A stretch of DNA of 64,000 nt from Acridotheres tristis (taxonomy: Eukaryota; Chordata; Aves; Passeriformes; Sturnidae). The position numbers and the translations under genes are program-made. A model generated the notes under the pieces. That model was not told the origin of the DNA and ran no database searches. It worked only from the letters and a program-made list of their open reading frames with translations. Location: NCBI GenBank assembly GCA_037013685.1, contig CM072899.1:12256479-12320478 (forward strand). Direction: 5' to 3'. Below are positions 1 to 11,000 of the stretch, one piece after another. The number at the start of each line of letters is the position of its first letter. Position 1 is the first letter of the stretch.

Positions 1-279
1 TTAGGGAAGGGGAATGAAGGAGGAAGACTAGCGTCCTCTCTCACACGGCACAGATCAGGAGCTGGAAGGTGAATATAAAGCCCTCGCTCCACAACAGGGA
101 CCTATCGGTTCACCCAGCAATCCGCATTTCACCATCTTCGTGTGTTAAACGCCAGCAGAATAGGTGGTCCTCGATTTACGACGGAGTGCGAGAGCTACAC
201 TGTTTTTCTCCCCTCCACCAGATAAAGCTGAACCGGTCTACAGCTTCTGGGAGCCGCTCAGATAAGGAACTTGATAAGG
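1..279. other. Unassigned left edge
   Basis: Mixed-composition sequence left of the CpG island. I see no convincing exon, repeat or RNA gene. If the minus-strand donor at 796 is real, this would be the start of that gene's first intron. Confidence 0.3.
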
Positions 280-796
280 CATGGAGAGGCTCCCAACTCG
301 CCTTCTCCCGGGGACAAACCAACGCGTGGGAAGGGCTCCCGGGGCCGGCCTGCGAGGTGCCCTGACAGGTCGCTCCCCGGCGGTGGCTCTGGCTGGCGGC
401 GGGCTCGGTGTGCGTCCCTCGGCGGCGGCTCCGCAGGGGCGGGCAGCGGGGGCTGCCCGGGAAGTGCCCGCCAGGAGCCCCCGGCGCGGGGCGCGGCGGC
501 GGCGGCTCCGCTCAGCCCCTCCGCAGGTGGCTGCGCATGAGGCGGGCCCGCTGCGCACCCCCGCGCTCTCCGCCCGCCCAGCGCGGCTCCGCTGCCCCGG
601 CGGCGGGAGAGGCCTGGCGGCCGGGCCCGGGCGCTCCCGCTCGGTCGCTCTGCCGGCTCAGGCGGCCACCAGCCGCGGGAAGTTTCCTCCAACCTGCGGG
701 GCCCAAAACAAACCGGGTCAGGCGCGTCTCTCAGCGCGTCCCTCCGCGTCTTCTCGGCCCCGCGGGCGGCACGGGGTGCGCCCCGCTCCCCCTTAC

Positions 797-817
797 CTTG
801 CGCGCAGCCGCCGCCAT
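797..817 (-). CDS. Possible 7-codon first coding exon (MAAAARK) of a minus-strand gene
   Basis: On the minus strand an ATG with purine at -3 and G at +4 starts MAAAARK and runs straight into CAAG|GTAAGG, a strong splice donor (GT at 796-795). The rest of the gene would lie left of the window. By synteny it would be SLMAP or an alternative 5' exon of it, but I do not recognise this peptide as the usual SLMAP start. The alanine run can also arise by chance from GCG repeats in a CpG island. Confidence 0.25.
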
Positions 818-907
818 AGCGCCTGGAGCCCTTCCCGGTGTGGCCGCGGCGGCGGGGCCGGGGCAGGGCGGGGCCGGGGGCGGGTAGCGTGCGCACCGGC
901 GGGCCCC

Positions 908-917
908 GCGCATGCGC
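908..917. promoter_or_regulatory. NRF1 consensus palindrome
   Basis: The exact sequence GCGCATGCGC is the full NRF1 binding palindrome. It lies centrally in the CpG island, about 90 bases upstream of the minus-strand candidate ATG at 817 and about 155 bases upstream of the plus-strand candidate ATG at 1072. NRF1 sites of this kind are common in bidirectional housekeeping promoters. Binding itself is inferred. Confidence 0.55.
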
Positions 918-1203
918 CGTGCGCGCGGTGAGGCTGCGGCACGGGCGGGCCCCGCCCCGCTCCGGGCGCGCGGGGAGGGGGCGGCGGGAGAGGTCGGGAG
1001 GGGACGAGGGACGGGGAGAGGGGCTGGCTGCTGTTCCTCCTCCTGGAAGGGCACGGCTGGGACGTGTTAGCATGGGGCAGGTCGCTGAGGTGAGTGAGCC
1101 CTGGCCTCGTGCCCTCGTTTGCCCTCGCTGTTCTCAGCTCTGGGAGGGAGGGGGCGAGCGGGGCCCGTCAGCCCTTATAAATAAAGGGGAGGGAAGGGCC
1201 TGA

Positions 1204-1423
1204 AGTTGTGTCAGGGGAGGTTTAGGTTGGATTTTAGGAGAAGGCTTTTCACCCAGAGGGTGGTCGAGCACTAGAATAGGCTCCCCAGGAAAGTGGTCGT
1301 GGCCCCAAGACTGCCAGTTCACAAAGCTCTTGGACGGCGCTCTCAGGCACACGGTGGGATTCCTGGGGCAGGAGTTGGACTCGATGATCTGATTCCAACT
1401 CAGAATATTCTGTGATTCTGTGA
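1204..1423 (+). mobile_element. CR1 LINE 3' fragment
   Basis: The sequence follows the 3' end of avian CR1: the end of ORF2 (GGGGAGGTTTAGGTTGGAT, then the AGAGGGTGGT and AGGCTCCCCAGGAAAGTGG blocks), the GTTGGACTCGATGATCT block, and the terminal octamers ATTCTGTGATTCTGTGA. It is 5'-truncated, as most CR1 copies are, and diverged, so it is inactive. It lies just downstream of the first CpG island. Confidence 0.85.
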
Positions 1424-4400
1424 AAGTGCGGAGCTCAGAGGAGGAGCTGGGGTGACACGTTCTCAGCAGAGCTTGCATGAGAAACAGCAGGAGTGTTCAG
1501 AACATCCTCCTGCTTTCCCTCTGCATACGTGGTCGTTTCATGATCCCAGATTAAAAGCCTAGGGAGCCGCAGTGTGGTTTGATGTGTCCTGTGGCCGGAG
1601 GAATGCTGGCCATGTTTGCCATGTCTTTTTGCAGGTTGGCAGCTGGAGCAGGGGGACTCTTGGAGCAGCAGCTGCAGTACAGGACTGAGGTGGAGTCACT
1701 GGTGCTGTGTCTTCCTGCACTATACCATGGAGCATCATCCAAGGTCATATTTTTGCCTGTTTTCTAAAAGCCGAGGAAAGGTCACTTGCCAAGGTCGTAC
1801 GGTAGGCTGGTGCCGAACGAGTCTCTCCGGTTCAAATACATTTTTAATTCCGTCATTCCCTGTAAAGCAAACAAATGGAAATTGTTGATATAAGATAGAT
1901 GTTGGGGTCGTGCCAGCACTATAATTACCTTTTGACAGGGTGTTAGGATTAGGGATATGGGAGATGGCAGAAGGAGCTGGCAGCTGTGGAGCACGGGAGT
2001 GGAGCTGGGCCAGGCACTTCAGCAGTGGATGAGGGGAAAAGCAGCGATCAAGGTAAGGCAGTGCAGTGTAAGAGACAAAGCAAGATTGGTCCATTCTTAG
2101 TTGTAGCACAGTAAAATCTCAGAGCTGTCTTCATTTTTTTCCCCTTTCTTTTTGACTGCGCTGTGATTTGGGGAAGAGAGGTTGATTCACAACAGACTAG
2201 TTTTCTTCCAACAATCCAGAGAAAAATACAGCAAAACAAGCTGTAGCATTTATGTTTGAAACAGAGACATGAAATCCAAGATTAAAGACAAGTCTGATTT
2301 TGTGAAGACAAAACTAAACAACTGATAGGTGGAATGTTTAGAACTGCTTATCCGTATTTTTAATTCCCCTGACAGGGAAAAAAAAATACCTGGCACATAA
2401 GTTCATGGCTTTCATCAGCTTATGAGATTGTACTACTCTGATAAATATAATCATAATTTGTTTTACCAATTTTTTTAATAAGTGGAAATTCAGTGTGGCT
2501 GTTGCTTACAGCACACAAGATGCCATAACTAATCAAAGGGAGAAGGAAAGGTGTAAAAAGAAGATGGAGAAAGTGAGAATAAATTTAGGTCCATTAGGAG
2601 ATTACATTTGAGGGAATGAGTTGCAAAAGTAGAAATAATTGAGAGTGCTTTGGAATTTCAAAGTGTAAAAAGTGAGGACAAAGGGTACTACAGGTGTTGG
2701 AATGAAAAGAATGTTTCTGAGAGCATTTTTTAATATTTTTCTGGGCATGTTTAATGGAGAAAGGAGGCTGGAAGTAAAATTAGAGATGAAAAATGTCCAT
2801 TACCATCTATAGGGCCTAAGAGAAAAGGTAAAATAATAAACTGAGTAGTGGATACCTTTTTCTGATGTTCTAAGTATTTATAATAACATAATAATAATAA
2901 TAACAATAATATAACTGTGTCATTTAAAATGTAAGCCACTGGCATATTATATTTTCCTGAATCCTTCTTCATTCCCTGGAGAAATCCCACTCTGACAGTC
3001 TCACAGGGAAGCAATGGTATGTGCCAGCTGCCTTTCTAGTTCTCTTTGGCACTGCCAAATGGCTCATGTAACAACTGAGCTGTACCCTCTGCTCATCGAG
3101 GACGTTAATTCGACCCTTCCTTCTCTGCATGAGTGCCAGCTCTCACTGGAGCTGTAGTTATCCCTCACGCTTTTAAACTCCTATTTCAAATTGCCTGATG
3201 TGTTCAGAAGATATCAGGGGCAGAGTCATAGGCTAAGGTGAAAATACAGAAAGCAGGTGCACTCTGAAATGAGGATACCATTTTTGCATGGGTATTTTAT
3301 GAGGTGTTTGCTGCTTACCAAAAGATGTCCATCCCAGAAGTGTGGAAAGCAACAGGTGGATGAGGAGATCTGTGTGAAGTGCTCGCCGCTGTGCTGTGAT
3401 CAGAGGAGGGAGGAGAAAGAGGAGGAGGAGGAGGGAGGAAGTGTCAGCTCCTGCTTCGCTTCTGCAAACGCTGTCACAGAGCTGAAGCAGGCAGAGCACC
3501 TCGCAGCCATGTTAGGTAAGGGCAGCAGGAGCCAACTGTGTCCATCCTTTTTCTGGGCAGGAAGTCCATGAGAATGTTATGATAGCCATCATAGCTGAGG
3601 GCAGAAAGAGCCGCTCCATGGCCATCTTGGCTAAGGGAAAGTGAGCCGGGGGGGCGGGACTGTCACTCACGTTTGTCCCTAAAGAGCTGGTGGCTGTTTC
3701 AGGAGATGAAATGCAGCTCAAATAGTTCATGTGCTTACCTGAAAAACATCTGGCTTGAGTGTGTCGAAGTCTTAATGACTTGATCAAAAATGAGATCTTT
3801 TGCTGAGGGAAGCCTGTCATGAATTCTGAGCTAACTGTAACTGAGTCAGAAAGAAAAACACTGAGCAGCATTATAGGCAACTCTGCCAGATTTCTGACTA
3901 CTGTGCAATGATGATCTAAAAGGCTTCCAAAATAATTAATATCTATCAGACTGAGTTTTCAGTGCAGAGGTATGAACCAGTTGCTTAGTGGGAGATGCTG
4001 ATTCTAGAGAAATTGTTACATTTGAAATGACTGAGGCATGCTGTATAGCAAAAGTTCCGTTTCTAGTGTAAAAATTAAGATGCAATCTGATAATGAAAGC
4101 AGAATAAACAGGTAAGGAGAAATTTTGAGATGCAATTTTCTACTGAGTTCTCATCCCTGAAACTCATTCATCAGCAATTTATCCAATCAGTTTTGTACTG
4201 ATTTTCAGAAATACAACAAATTCCATGTATAATTGCCATACTACATTGAAAATATGACAGTCTAAGAAGGCATTTACTTCTGTATAGAGCAGTTTGGAAA
4301 TGTAAAGCAACGTTTGAACTGTTACTTACATCTTTATGTATCTTTTACAAAACAAACTTGTCTCAGAAGTAGCTTCTAAAACATTCTGAACCAAGCAGTC

Positions 4401-7240
4401 AAAAAGTAAGGAACTGTTTCAGAGAAGTTTTCTCCAATGTTAAAAAATTTATTCTAATTATCGCCCCAGATTTAGTGAAGGGGTTACACTTTTTTATTTT
4501 AGTCCTATTACTGTTCTTTAGTTGCAGACTTATTTTCTGTTCGTGATCTTTTAACTCTGACTGGTTATGTAAGGAACAATTGCATTATCTTTTGGCATTA
4601 ATTTTGAAACAATAACCAATGCTACCAGTTTAATCCTCACTTGTCAGGTAGGTTCTCCATTTATTCCATTTTCTTTCAGATCCTTCCCTGCTCCTATTTC
4701 TGGTTTGCATTAAAAAAAAGATACTTGTATACAGTGTACAAATGAGTGTCTTACCAACATAACATTTACATTAATGTAATATATATAATAAGCATATATT
4801 GAATGTACTAGTCAATTTACATTATGTAATAAATATCAGTGTTCTATACAATTATTTAAAAGATATTATTTATTATGTGCTATATATCCTATCTGTTTAA
4901 ATATACAATGTACGTTGCATAATATGTTGATAATATGTGTATTTGATATATATACATAAGTATAATGTAACATGCATACCATTAATACATGTTATGCTAA
5001 CGTATAGCTAATTTTACATGCAGTATTTTTTAATTTCAAATTAAATCAGGCAAGTTGAAATATCAGGCATTTTCACTGGTTTATCATTTTAGCCAGCCCT
5101 TATTTGCTTTTCTATTAATATATCAATTTAACCGTCAATATTAATATTGACTTTTTGCAATGTTTGATGTTTTCTGTGGCTGTTTGGAAAAGATGCTTTA
5201 ACAATAATTATGACTTTTGTGTGTGTGTGTTTATTTGTTGTATTTATTAGACAAAATATAATTTTCAAATGCAAATAAAATACTGCTTTAAACTGAAATC
5301 TCAAGGCGGGGGATGGAGGGGAAGATGAGATGAGCAGATGATGTTTATGCAGTACTTCGGTGTTACTCCGTGGATATGAGCAGTCTGCACAGTCACTCCC
5401 TGCTGAAGCTGATGGAACCTGGCCAGCCAGCAGCCAACACAACATTTGCTGCTACCTGATAGAAACCATCCTGCTGAGAGATGCAGGACAGAGCCGTGGA
5501 GATCACAGCTGTAGGAGCAAGATAGAGCACGGAAGAAAGCAAGGCAGGCTCAAACACTGAGCAGTTGTGGATCTTTAGACCCCAGCTGTCCCACATAAGC
5601 ATTTTCTCATTTTTATTCCAGCAACTGACATCACAGGGCATGCTTTTTCTAGAAGTCTCTCTTGTCCAAACCCTTCCAGATATTAACAGATGGCTGTATT
5701 TCTGCAAAACAAGGCAAAGTTCCTGGAGATTTCTAAGGGCACATTCCATACGCAGATCCCTAATGTGTTATGAGGCTTTATTGCAAGTTGTAGCAAAATG
5801 CTCTCAGTTAGTAGGTTCCCAACTCTGAAGTCTGTCTTTTGTCCTGCATTGATACTTCTTGAAGAAGAAAGCAGTCTCAGATGTTTCTAAATGTTACAAT
5901 ACATGCAGAGCTATTTTTCTTTCTCAACTGAAGAAGATAATCACATTTTATCAAAACTAAAATGTATTCTATATGGCTAGGTGAAAATCTTTCTGAAGCA
6001 GTGTTTAGTTATTGGGAATATCCCCAGTAGGTAAGAATCCTTTCTTCTGTACTTTTTGATCAGAGATTGCGTGTCTATTCTCTTAACTTTCTCCTGCCAA
6101 AAGATTGTTTGTTAAGCATCCAGTGGCATTAATTTGCTGTTTAATAAAATGAGAGGAGCATATCGCTCTTAGTAAGTTCTTTGTTCTTATTATTTCACAT
6201 AGATACACATACACTTTTTATTCACATGAAAACTTAAAAAATAAGGACCAGCAAAAACTTGAAGGACACGTGTGATGATAATAGCTAAAAATTTTGGTTT
6301 GCCCATGACACCAAGAATATAAACAAGGGAAGGCTTATGAGAAGCAGTGACGTGGAATCTTTTCTTAAACCAAATGATAAAAGCTTTTGGCCCGGCCGTT
6401 TCGGTTCTTAAATGGAAACAGCAAATGAAATTCCACTGAGACTCATTGCGCTGAGTTAAACTTAATTAAGCTCAGTCTTAGTCATGTCTTTTTTTTGGAG
6501 AGTAATCTTTTACAGAATTCAGGAGTTAACGACTTGAAAAATCTGTGAGTCTTGCATGCTATCACTGTAAAATACCTGAAGCAGCTGGAGGCAGCGAGAA
6601 CCTTCCCACAGAGTCCTGCCCTAGGCTGCACCCTGCAGAACACCACCCCTATCTCAGTTTGTATTTAACATTCACTTTGTTACTGATGGTTTATGATAAC
6701 TGAAGGCCGCTGTATCTCAAATTATTACCATGATAATTTTGTGTTATAATTTTATCTGAGTTATATGTTTGTTCGTCTTTGTCTAGAAAATTACTCCAAT
6801 GATCAAAGCATACTTTAATTACTAGCAGTTTTCTTTTGATAGATAAACAAATGTTGTTAATGGGCCTTAAGGAAACAGTGCATCTAAGGAGTCATACCTT
6901 TTCTTTCAAGTACGCATAGATGTATTATCTTGGTTTTAATATTTGCAACTCCTGTTCTGGAGACAAAATAGCACGTAGTGATTGAGGTAGCAGCCCATCT
7001 ATACCTACTGCTGCTGAAGCTGTTCTAGTATTAGTCAACCAAAAGTCTAGTGTGAATAATTAAATTAAAACAGTTCAGGAGTTGGGGGGGTGCATGCGTG
7101 ATATTTTTTTTTTACTTTTTTTGTTAAGTAGCTATTTAGCACTTTTAACTCTACGAAATGTTTCATAATGAAATATAAATAGCTGTTGGACTGTGCTAAG
7201 AGAATATTTGAAAGCTCTTACATTATTAAAGAGCTTGGGC
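1424..7240. other. Intergenic region upstream of DENND6A
   Basis: About 5.8 kb of mostly AT-rich DNA without a supportable protein-coding exon. It holds a short TAATAA-type simple repeat (about 2880-2915), a threefold GCCAT-containing repeat (3506-3647, separate entry) and a very AT-rich stretch at about 4730-5030 with many ATAT/TATA steps. Small open frames here show no family resemblance and no paired splice sites that I trust. Confidence 0.5.
3506..3647 (+). repeat. Three diverged copies of a 27-28 bp unit beginning GCCAT (YY1-like)
   Basis: Copies lie at 3506-3533, 3585-3612 and 3621-3647. Each begins GCCAT, continues with a variant of TTGGCTAAGGG and ends GAGCC. The first two match at about 22 of 28 positions. 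The third begins GCCATCTTGG, a good YY1 core. A CpG-poor but GC-rich, purine-rich block (GGAGGAGGAGG, near 3418-3440) lies just upstream. Confidence 0.45.
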
Positions 7241-7821
7241 TTTGGCTAAGGCACTAAAGGAGGGTTTAAGAGATTTGGATGCTTTTTTTATTATCTCAGT
7301 TTCCTGTGAGGGTGAAGCTGTCCAGGCATCGGCCAGAGGGGTTTTTCCGTCTCTCCAGTGCCGTGCTCAGCGGTGCAGAGGACACGATGGAGACACGGCT
7401 GGCAATTACTCGGCGGCCGCGTCGGCCCGCAGCAGGCGCTGTCACTGACCTGTCAAAGAGGAAAAGGAAGCTGATTGATCCGTGCCTGCAGAGCTGCCCT
7501 CGCCAGCGCCCCGCTAAGCACGGCTGGGGCGGGCTCCCCGGGGCCGGGTGCGGTGTCTGCAGCCCCGGCAGAGGAGCAGAGGAGCCGCTTTCCAGGCCGG
7601 CCCAGCTCCGCCCGCTCGGTGCCCGTCTGGAGGGACCGGACCGGACTGGACCGGGCCGGGCCGATCGCACCGCAGCCCTTCCCCGACGGCCCGCGGGGGG
7701 GCGCTCCCTCCATACCGCCGCTACCGCCCCCGCTCCCCGCAGGAATGGTTTGGCCTCCCTTCGGTGGCCGTTTGGCCCCTCCCACTCCGAGCGGCTCCGG
7801 GGGGAGCGGGCGGAGCGACGC

Positions 7822-7835
7822 GAGTCACCTGACTC
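7822..7835. promoter_or_regulatory. Inverted repeat GAGTCA-cc-TGACTC in the DENND6A 5' region
   Basis: A perfect 6-bp inverted repeat with a 2-bp spacer. The inner ten bases, GTCACCTGAC, differ by one base from the TFEB/TFE3 CLEAR palindrome GTCACGTGAC, and the arms resemble AP-1/MARE half sites. It lies just upstream of the ATG, so it is either core promoter or 5' UTR. No binding is demonstrated. Confidence 0.3.
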
Positions 7836-7861
7836 CGCGCGGCGGGGCCGGGGTCGGGGCC

Positions 7862-8059
7862 ATGTCGCGGCGGGAGCGGGGCCCGGAGCCGGGGCCGGGC
7901 GGTGCTGAGGCGGCTGCGGAGGATGCGGAGCCTGCAGAACCTGCGGAGCCGGAGAGTCCCGACCAGTGCCTGTCGCTGCTGCCCTGGGACCGCTTCTCAG
8001 CCTGGCTGCACTGCGTGTGCGTGGTGGGCTTCGACCTGGAGCTGGGCCAGGCCGTGGAG
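7862..8059 (+). CDS. DENND6A: DENND6A coding exon 1
   Basis: Encodes residues 1-66, phase 0 at the donor GAG|GTACGT. It holds the low-complexity Gly/Pro/Glu leader and the first conserved block of the DENN module. The ATG is the first in frame in the CpG island and has G at -3. Confidence 0.93.
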
Positions 8060-11000
8060 GTACGTGCGGCGGCGGGCGCGGGGCACCGCTCGACCTGCGG
8101 ACTGCGGCGGGGCCCCGCCGGAATCGGGCGCTTCCTCTGGCCCCGGTGTTGCACAGAGGCGGGGGAAGCTCGGCCGTGCTTGAGGAAACGTGGTTGTGCG
8201 GAGCCCCAGAGCGGGGCAGCGCCCTGGGGAACCGGCTCGGCTGTCCCGGGTGAGGCTGGTGGGTTTAGGGTAGCTCTTATGGTGCTGTTTATGCTGTCAA
8301 TGGGCGCTTTTAAATGGTTTGCATCGCGTCCCGAGATTTGCATGAAATACATCGTCGGCTTTCTTTACATAGGAATAGCACTGATTTCTATGGCATCTGG
8401 GTGTTAAAAAGTGTTAGGAGAGTGTGAGTGATCTCCACAGCGTTCCCCAGGTCGCTGAGGTGAGCGAAAAGGTTCTCGACGGGTTTGAAGCGTTTTCCTT
8501 CTGTACAGGCTGGATGCCGGCCCATGGCAGTGGCACAGCTACGGCTGCGGCTCCCAGCTGTGCCCTGTGTGCAACAGGCAGGGACAGCTGTGGCACTGCT
8601 CTGGGAGTGCAGGGACAGCTGTGGCACTGCTCTGGGAGTGCTGGGACAGCTGTGGCACTGCTCTGGGAGTGCTGGGACAGCTGTGGCACTGCTCTGGGAG
8701 TGCACGGGGACTTCACAGTGCTGGGAAATGGAGAGAATTACTATTCGGATCAGTTTCGCATCCTGTTTTACCTTGCTCATGTGACTGTGCAGCAAACTCT
8801 TGGTCTGCAGGGAAAGTGTCTTTTTCTTTCTCTTGGCTTAAAGGGATGTCAGCATAAGTGCACGGCAGACTGGCCTAAAATTCAACCAACCCTGCTATTA
8901 TAATGTGTAAAACACATAACTGTTGGCCACAGAGAAATGGAGATAAAACTCCAGCATACTGTGCTAATTTTCTGAGTTCTCTTCCCTTGATGTTACAGGG
9001 TGGTGTTAACAACAAAGACAAGCATTTCTGTATAACCTGTGACTTGTGACTTGGGCAGCTGTTGTGGCTGGGGGAAGCACAGCCTCTCTACTGGCTGCAG
9101 ACTCCTCAGTTGACAATCACGTTAATTTAACTGGGTTCATAAAATGAGACTTAAAATGTCTACAGAACTAAGGCCTGGGTTTGGTTTTTTTTTTCCTGTA
9201 TGTAGCTGCAGGAATAATAATGAGCTTCAGTTTATATAGGAATTCTGGGAAGAAACACCTGCTAGTGAGGAGAATGAGTATGAATTCAAGTCTGCATACC
9301 AATCTTTTGACTAAATGTGGATAATTTCAGCATCATTCAGCTACTGAAAGAGTTACATTTATTGTACAGCTGCTTAGCATAAGATAGCACAGGAAAGTAT
9401 TAAGAGTTGAAAAGAAGCAGTGGTGGCTTTACTGCATGCAGGATGCAGGTGTTCCCTTTGTATCTGCTTTCAGCTTCAGTTGCACTAATAATGTCTCACA
9501 CAGCTGGACATCATTTGATAGGAGTCTGAGGGAGAAAAATGAACTGGAGATTTTATGGCTGGAAGACAGAAAGGTGCTTAGTCAGAGATCAGCCAGGTAT
9601 ATTTGTTGTTTTCTGTAGAGTAGGGTAGTGTTATCTTTTTAGGAGATAAATTTACTTATGTTTAGTAGAACAAGATTAAATGAGATAATGGGATGTTAGC
9701 TGTAGGGTAAGATGAGGACTCTGCATGAAGCTACTGTTCCTGCATTGAACTTCTGCTCTTTGACTAGGTCCCATCTTTGGAAGCCCTGAAGCTTTCTTTG
9801 AAACATAATCTCGGAATTTATGTCAAATTTCCTCTACTTTTAAGTTAGCCACACATTTCAGGAGTTTTGGAGCTGGTTGTTTTGAGGGCCTTTTTAGATC
9901 AAATTTAGATGTCTGAGGTTTGTCCTCTTTCCTGTTTATTCTACTGCCACTTGCTTGCGTAATCACTGATTTCTTACATCCTTTCTTTTTTGAAATAATG
10001 GTGCTTCTGCATTTTATGTTGTGTTGCATCGTTTTTGATTTCTGTATTGTGAAAATTTATTACATGATCTGTTTTTTTTCTGTAAGTACAAAAAACCATG
10101 ACTTTGAGTTTATTCCCTGAGCTTTCACAGTTGTCATTAGGGACTAGTTTTCATCCTCCAGGAGCTGGTATAATACAGATTGTGTTTTGTGGTTGAGTTT
10201 TGGTTACTCCAGCCTAACTTTTGATTGCAACAGAGTTCAGACAATAATGTGTGTTTGCTTTAAATGTTATTACCTACTGCATTTTGCATGTACAAGTTAA
10301 ACCTAAAAGATGTAATCTTCCTCTCCTTTTGAGACCTTTTGCACCAAAAATCTCAAGTATTCTGAATATACACTTTGAATATACCTTTTTAAATGAATGT
10401 GTGTGGTCTCTAACTGGCATCCAAAATGCCTTGTAAAGATGGGTGATCAAGAAAGCTTAAAAGCATATGAACATAAGAACTGAGACTTAATAGCTTACAA
10501 TTGAAAATGTCCTAAATCTAGGAAGGTGTTTGAGGGTTGTATTGTTAAAATATTTGATGGAAACTTACTGCTTATACCCAGTTTATTTTCAAATAAAGTA
10601 ATCCTGTTTTTTTCCTATAGGTGATATATCCTCCACATTCCAAACTCACAGATAAAGAGGTAAGTCATAGTTGCTATATGTGATTTGGTTTAAGCTTAGG
10701 AAATATATAAATATATTATATCTCAGGAAATATAACAGCTCTCTTTTCTTTTCCCTACCCTTTAGAAAACCAATATTTGCTATTTGTCTTTTCCAGATTC
10801 TAATTCGGGTAAGTGCTTTCTTCACTCTGTAGTTGTCTGTTGTTGGACTAAACTGTGTTAAAAAAGAATTTGACAGGATGTATTCTGGGCTTTAGATAAA
10901 TATGTATTTATATATCTTAATTATTATTGCAATACAGAAATGTTGCAGGCTAAGGTTAAATATAAAACTGCAACTGTCTGCATTGCAGTAAGGTCTGAGG

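Larger units (their letters stand above)
280..1100. promoter_or_regulatory. CpG-island promoter, possibly divergent
   Basis: The stretch is very GC- and CpG-rich compared with the AT-rich flanks. It contains a perfect NRF1 palindrome (GCGCATGCGC, 908-917) and several GC boxes. Both strands offer a short ATG-plus-donor unit: minus strand 817-797 followed by GTAAGG, and plus strand 1072-1089 followed by GTGAGT. This fits a bidirectional housekeeping promoter. In human and chicken the gene lying divergently beyond DENND6A is SLMAP, so a minus-strand SLMAP 5' exon is the natural guess, but no SLMAP protein sequence is visible here. Confidence 0.6.
7400..8270. promoter_or_regulatory. DENND6A: DENND6A CpG-island promoter
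   Basis: GC- and CpG-rich block around the DENND6A start codon at 7862. There is no TATA box at a useful distance, as expected for a housekeeping-type promoter. An inverted repeat GAGTCA-CC-TGACTC lies 27-40 bases before the ATG. The island extends through exon 1 into intron 1. Confidence 0.7.

Noticed and set aside
258..1073. 271-codon minus-strand frame in the first CpG island
   Set aside because: Pro/Arg/Ala-rich translation of CpG-rich DNA; overlapping frames of similar length exist on both strands, as expected from composition.
1078..1094. 17-bp match CAGGTCGCTGAGGTGAG shared with 8448-8464
   Set aside because: One exact 17-mer pair in 64 kb is not far from chance, and the flanks do not match.
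3257..3571. 104-codon plus-strand frame with a Glu-rich run
   Set aside because: The acidic run comes from a GGAGGA simple repeat; no homology seen.
8424..8903. Frames of 96-159 codons in DENND6A intron 1 on both strands
   Set aside because: They arise because the 31-bp tandem repeat lacks stops in several frames.
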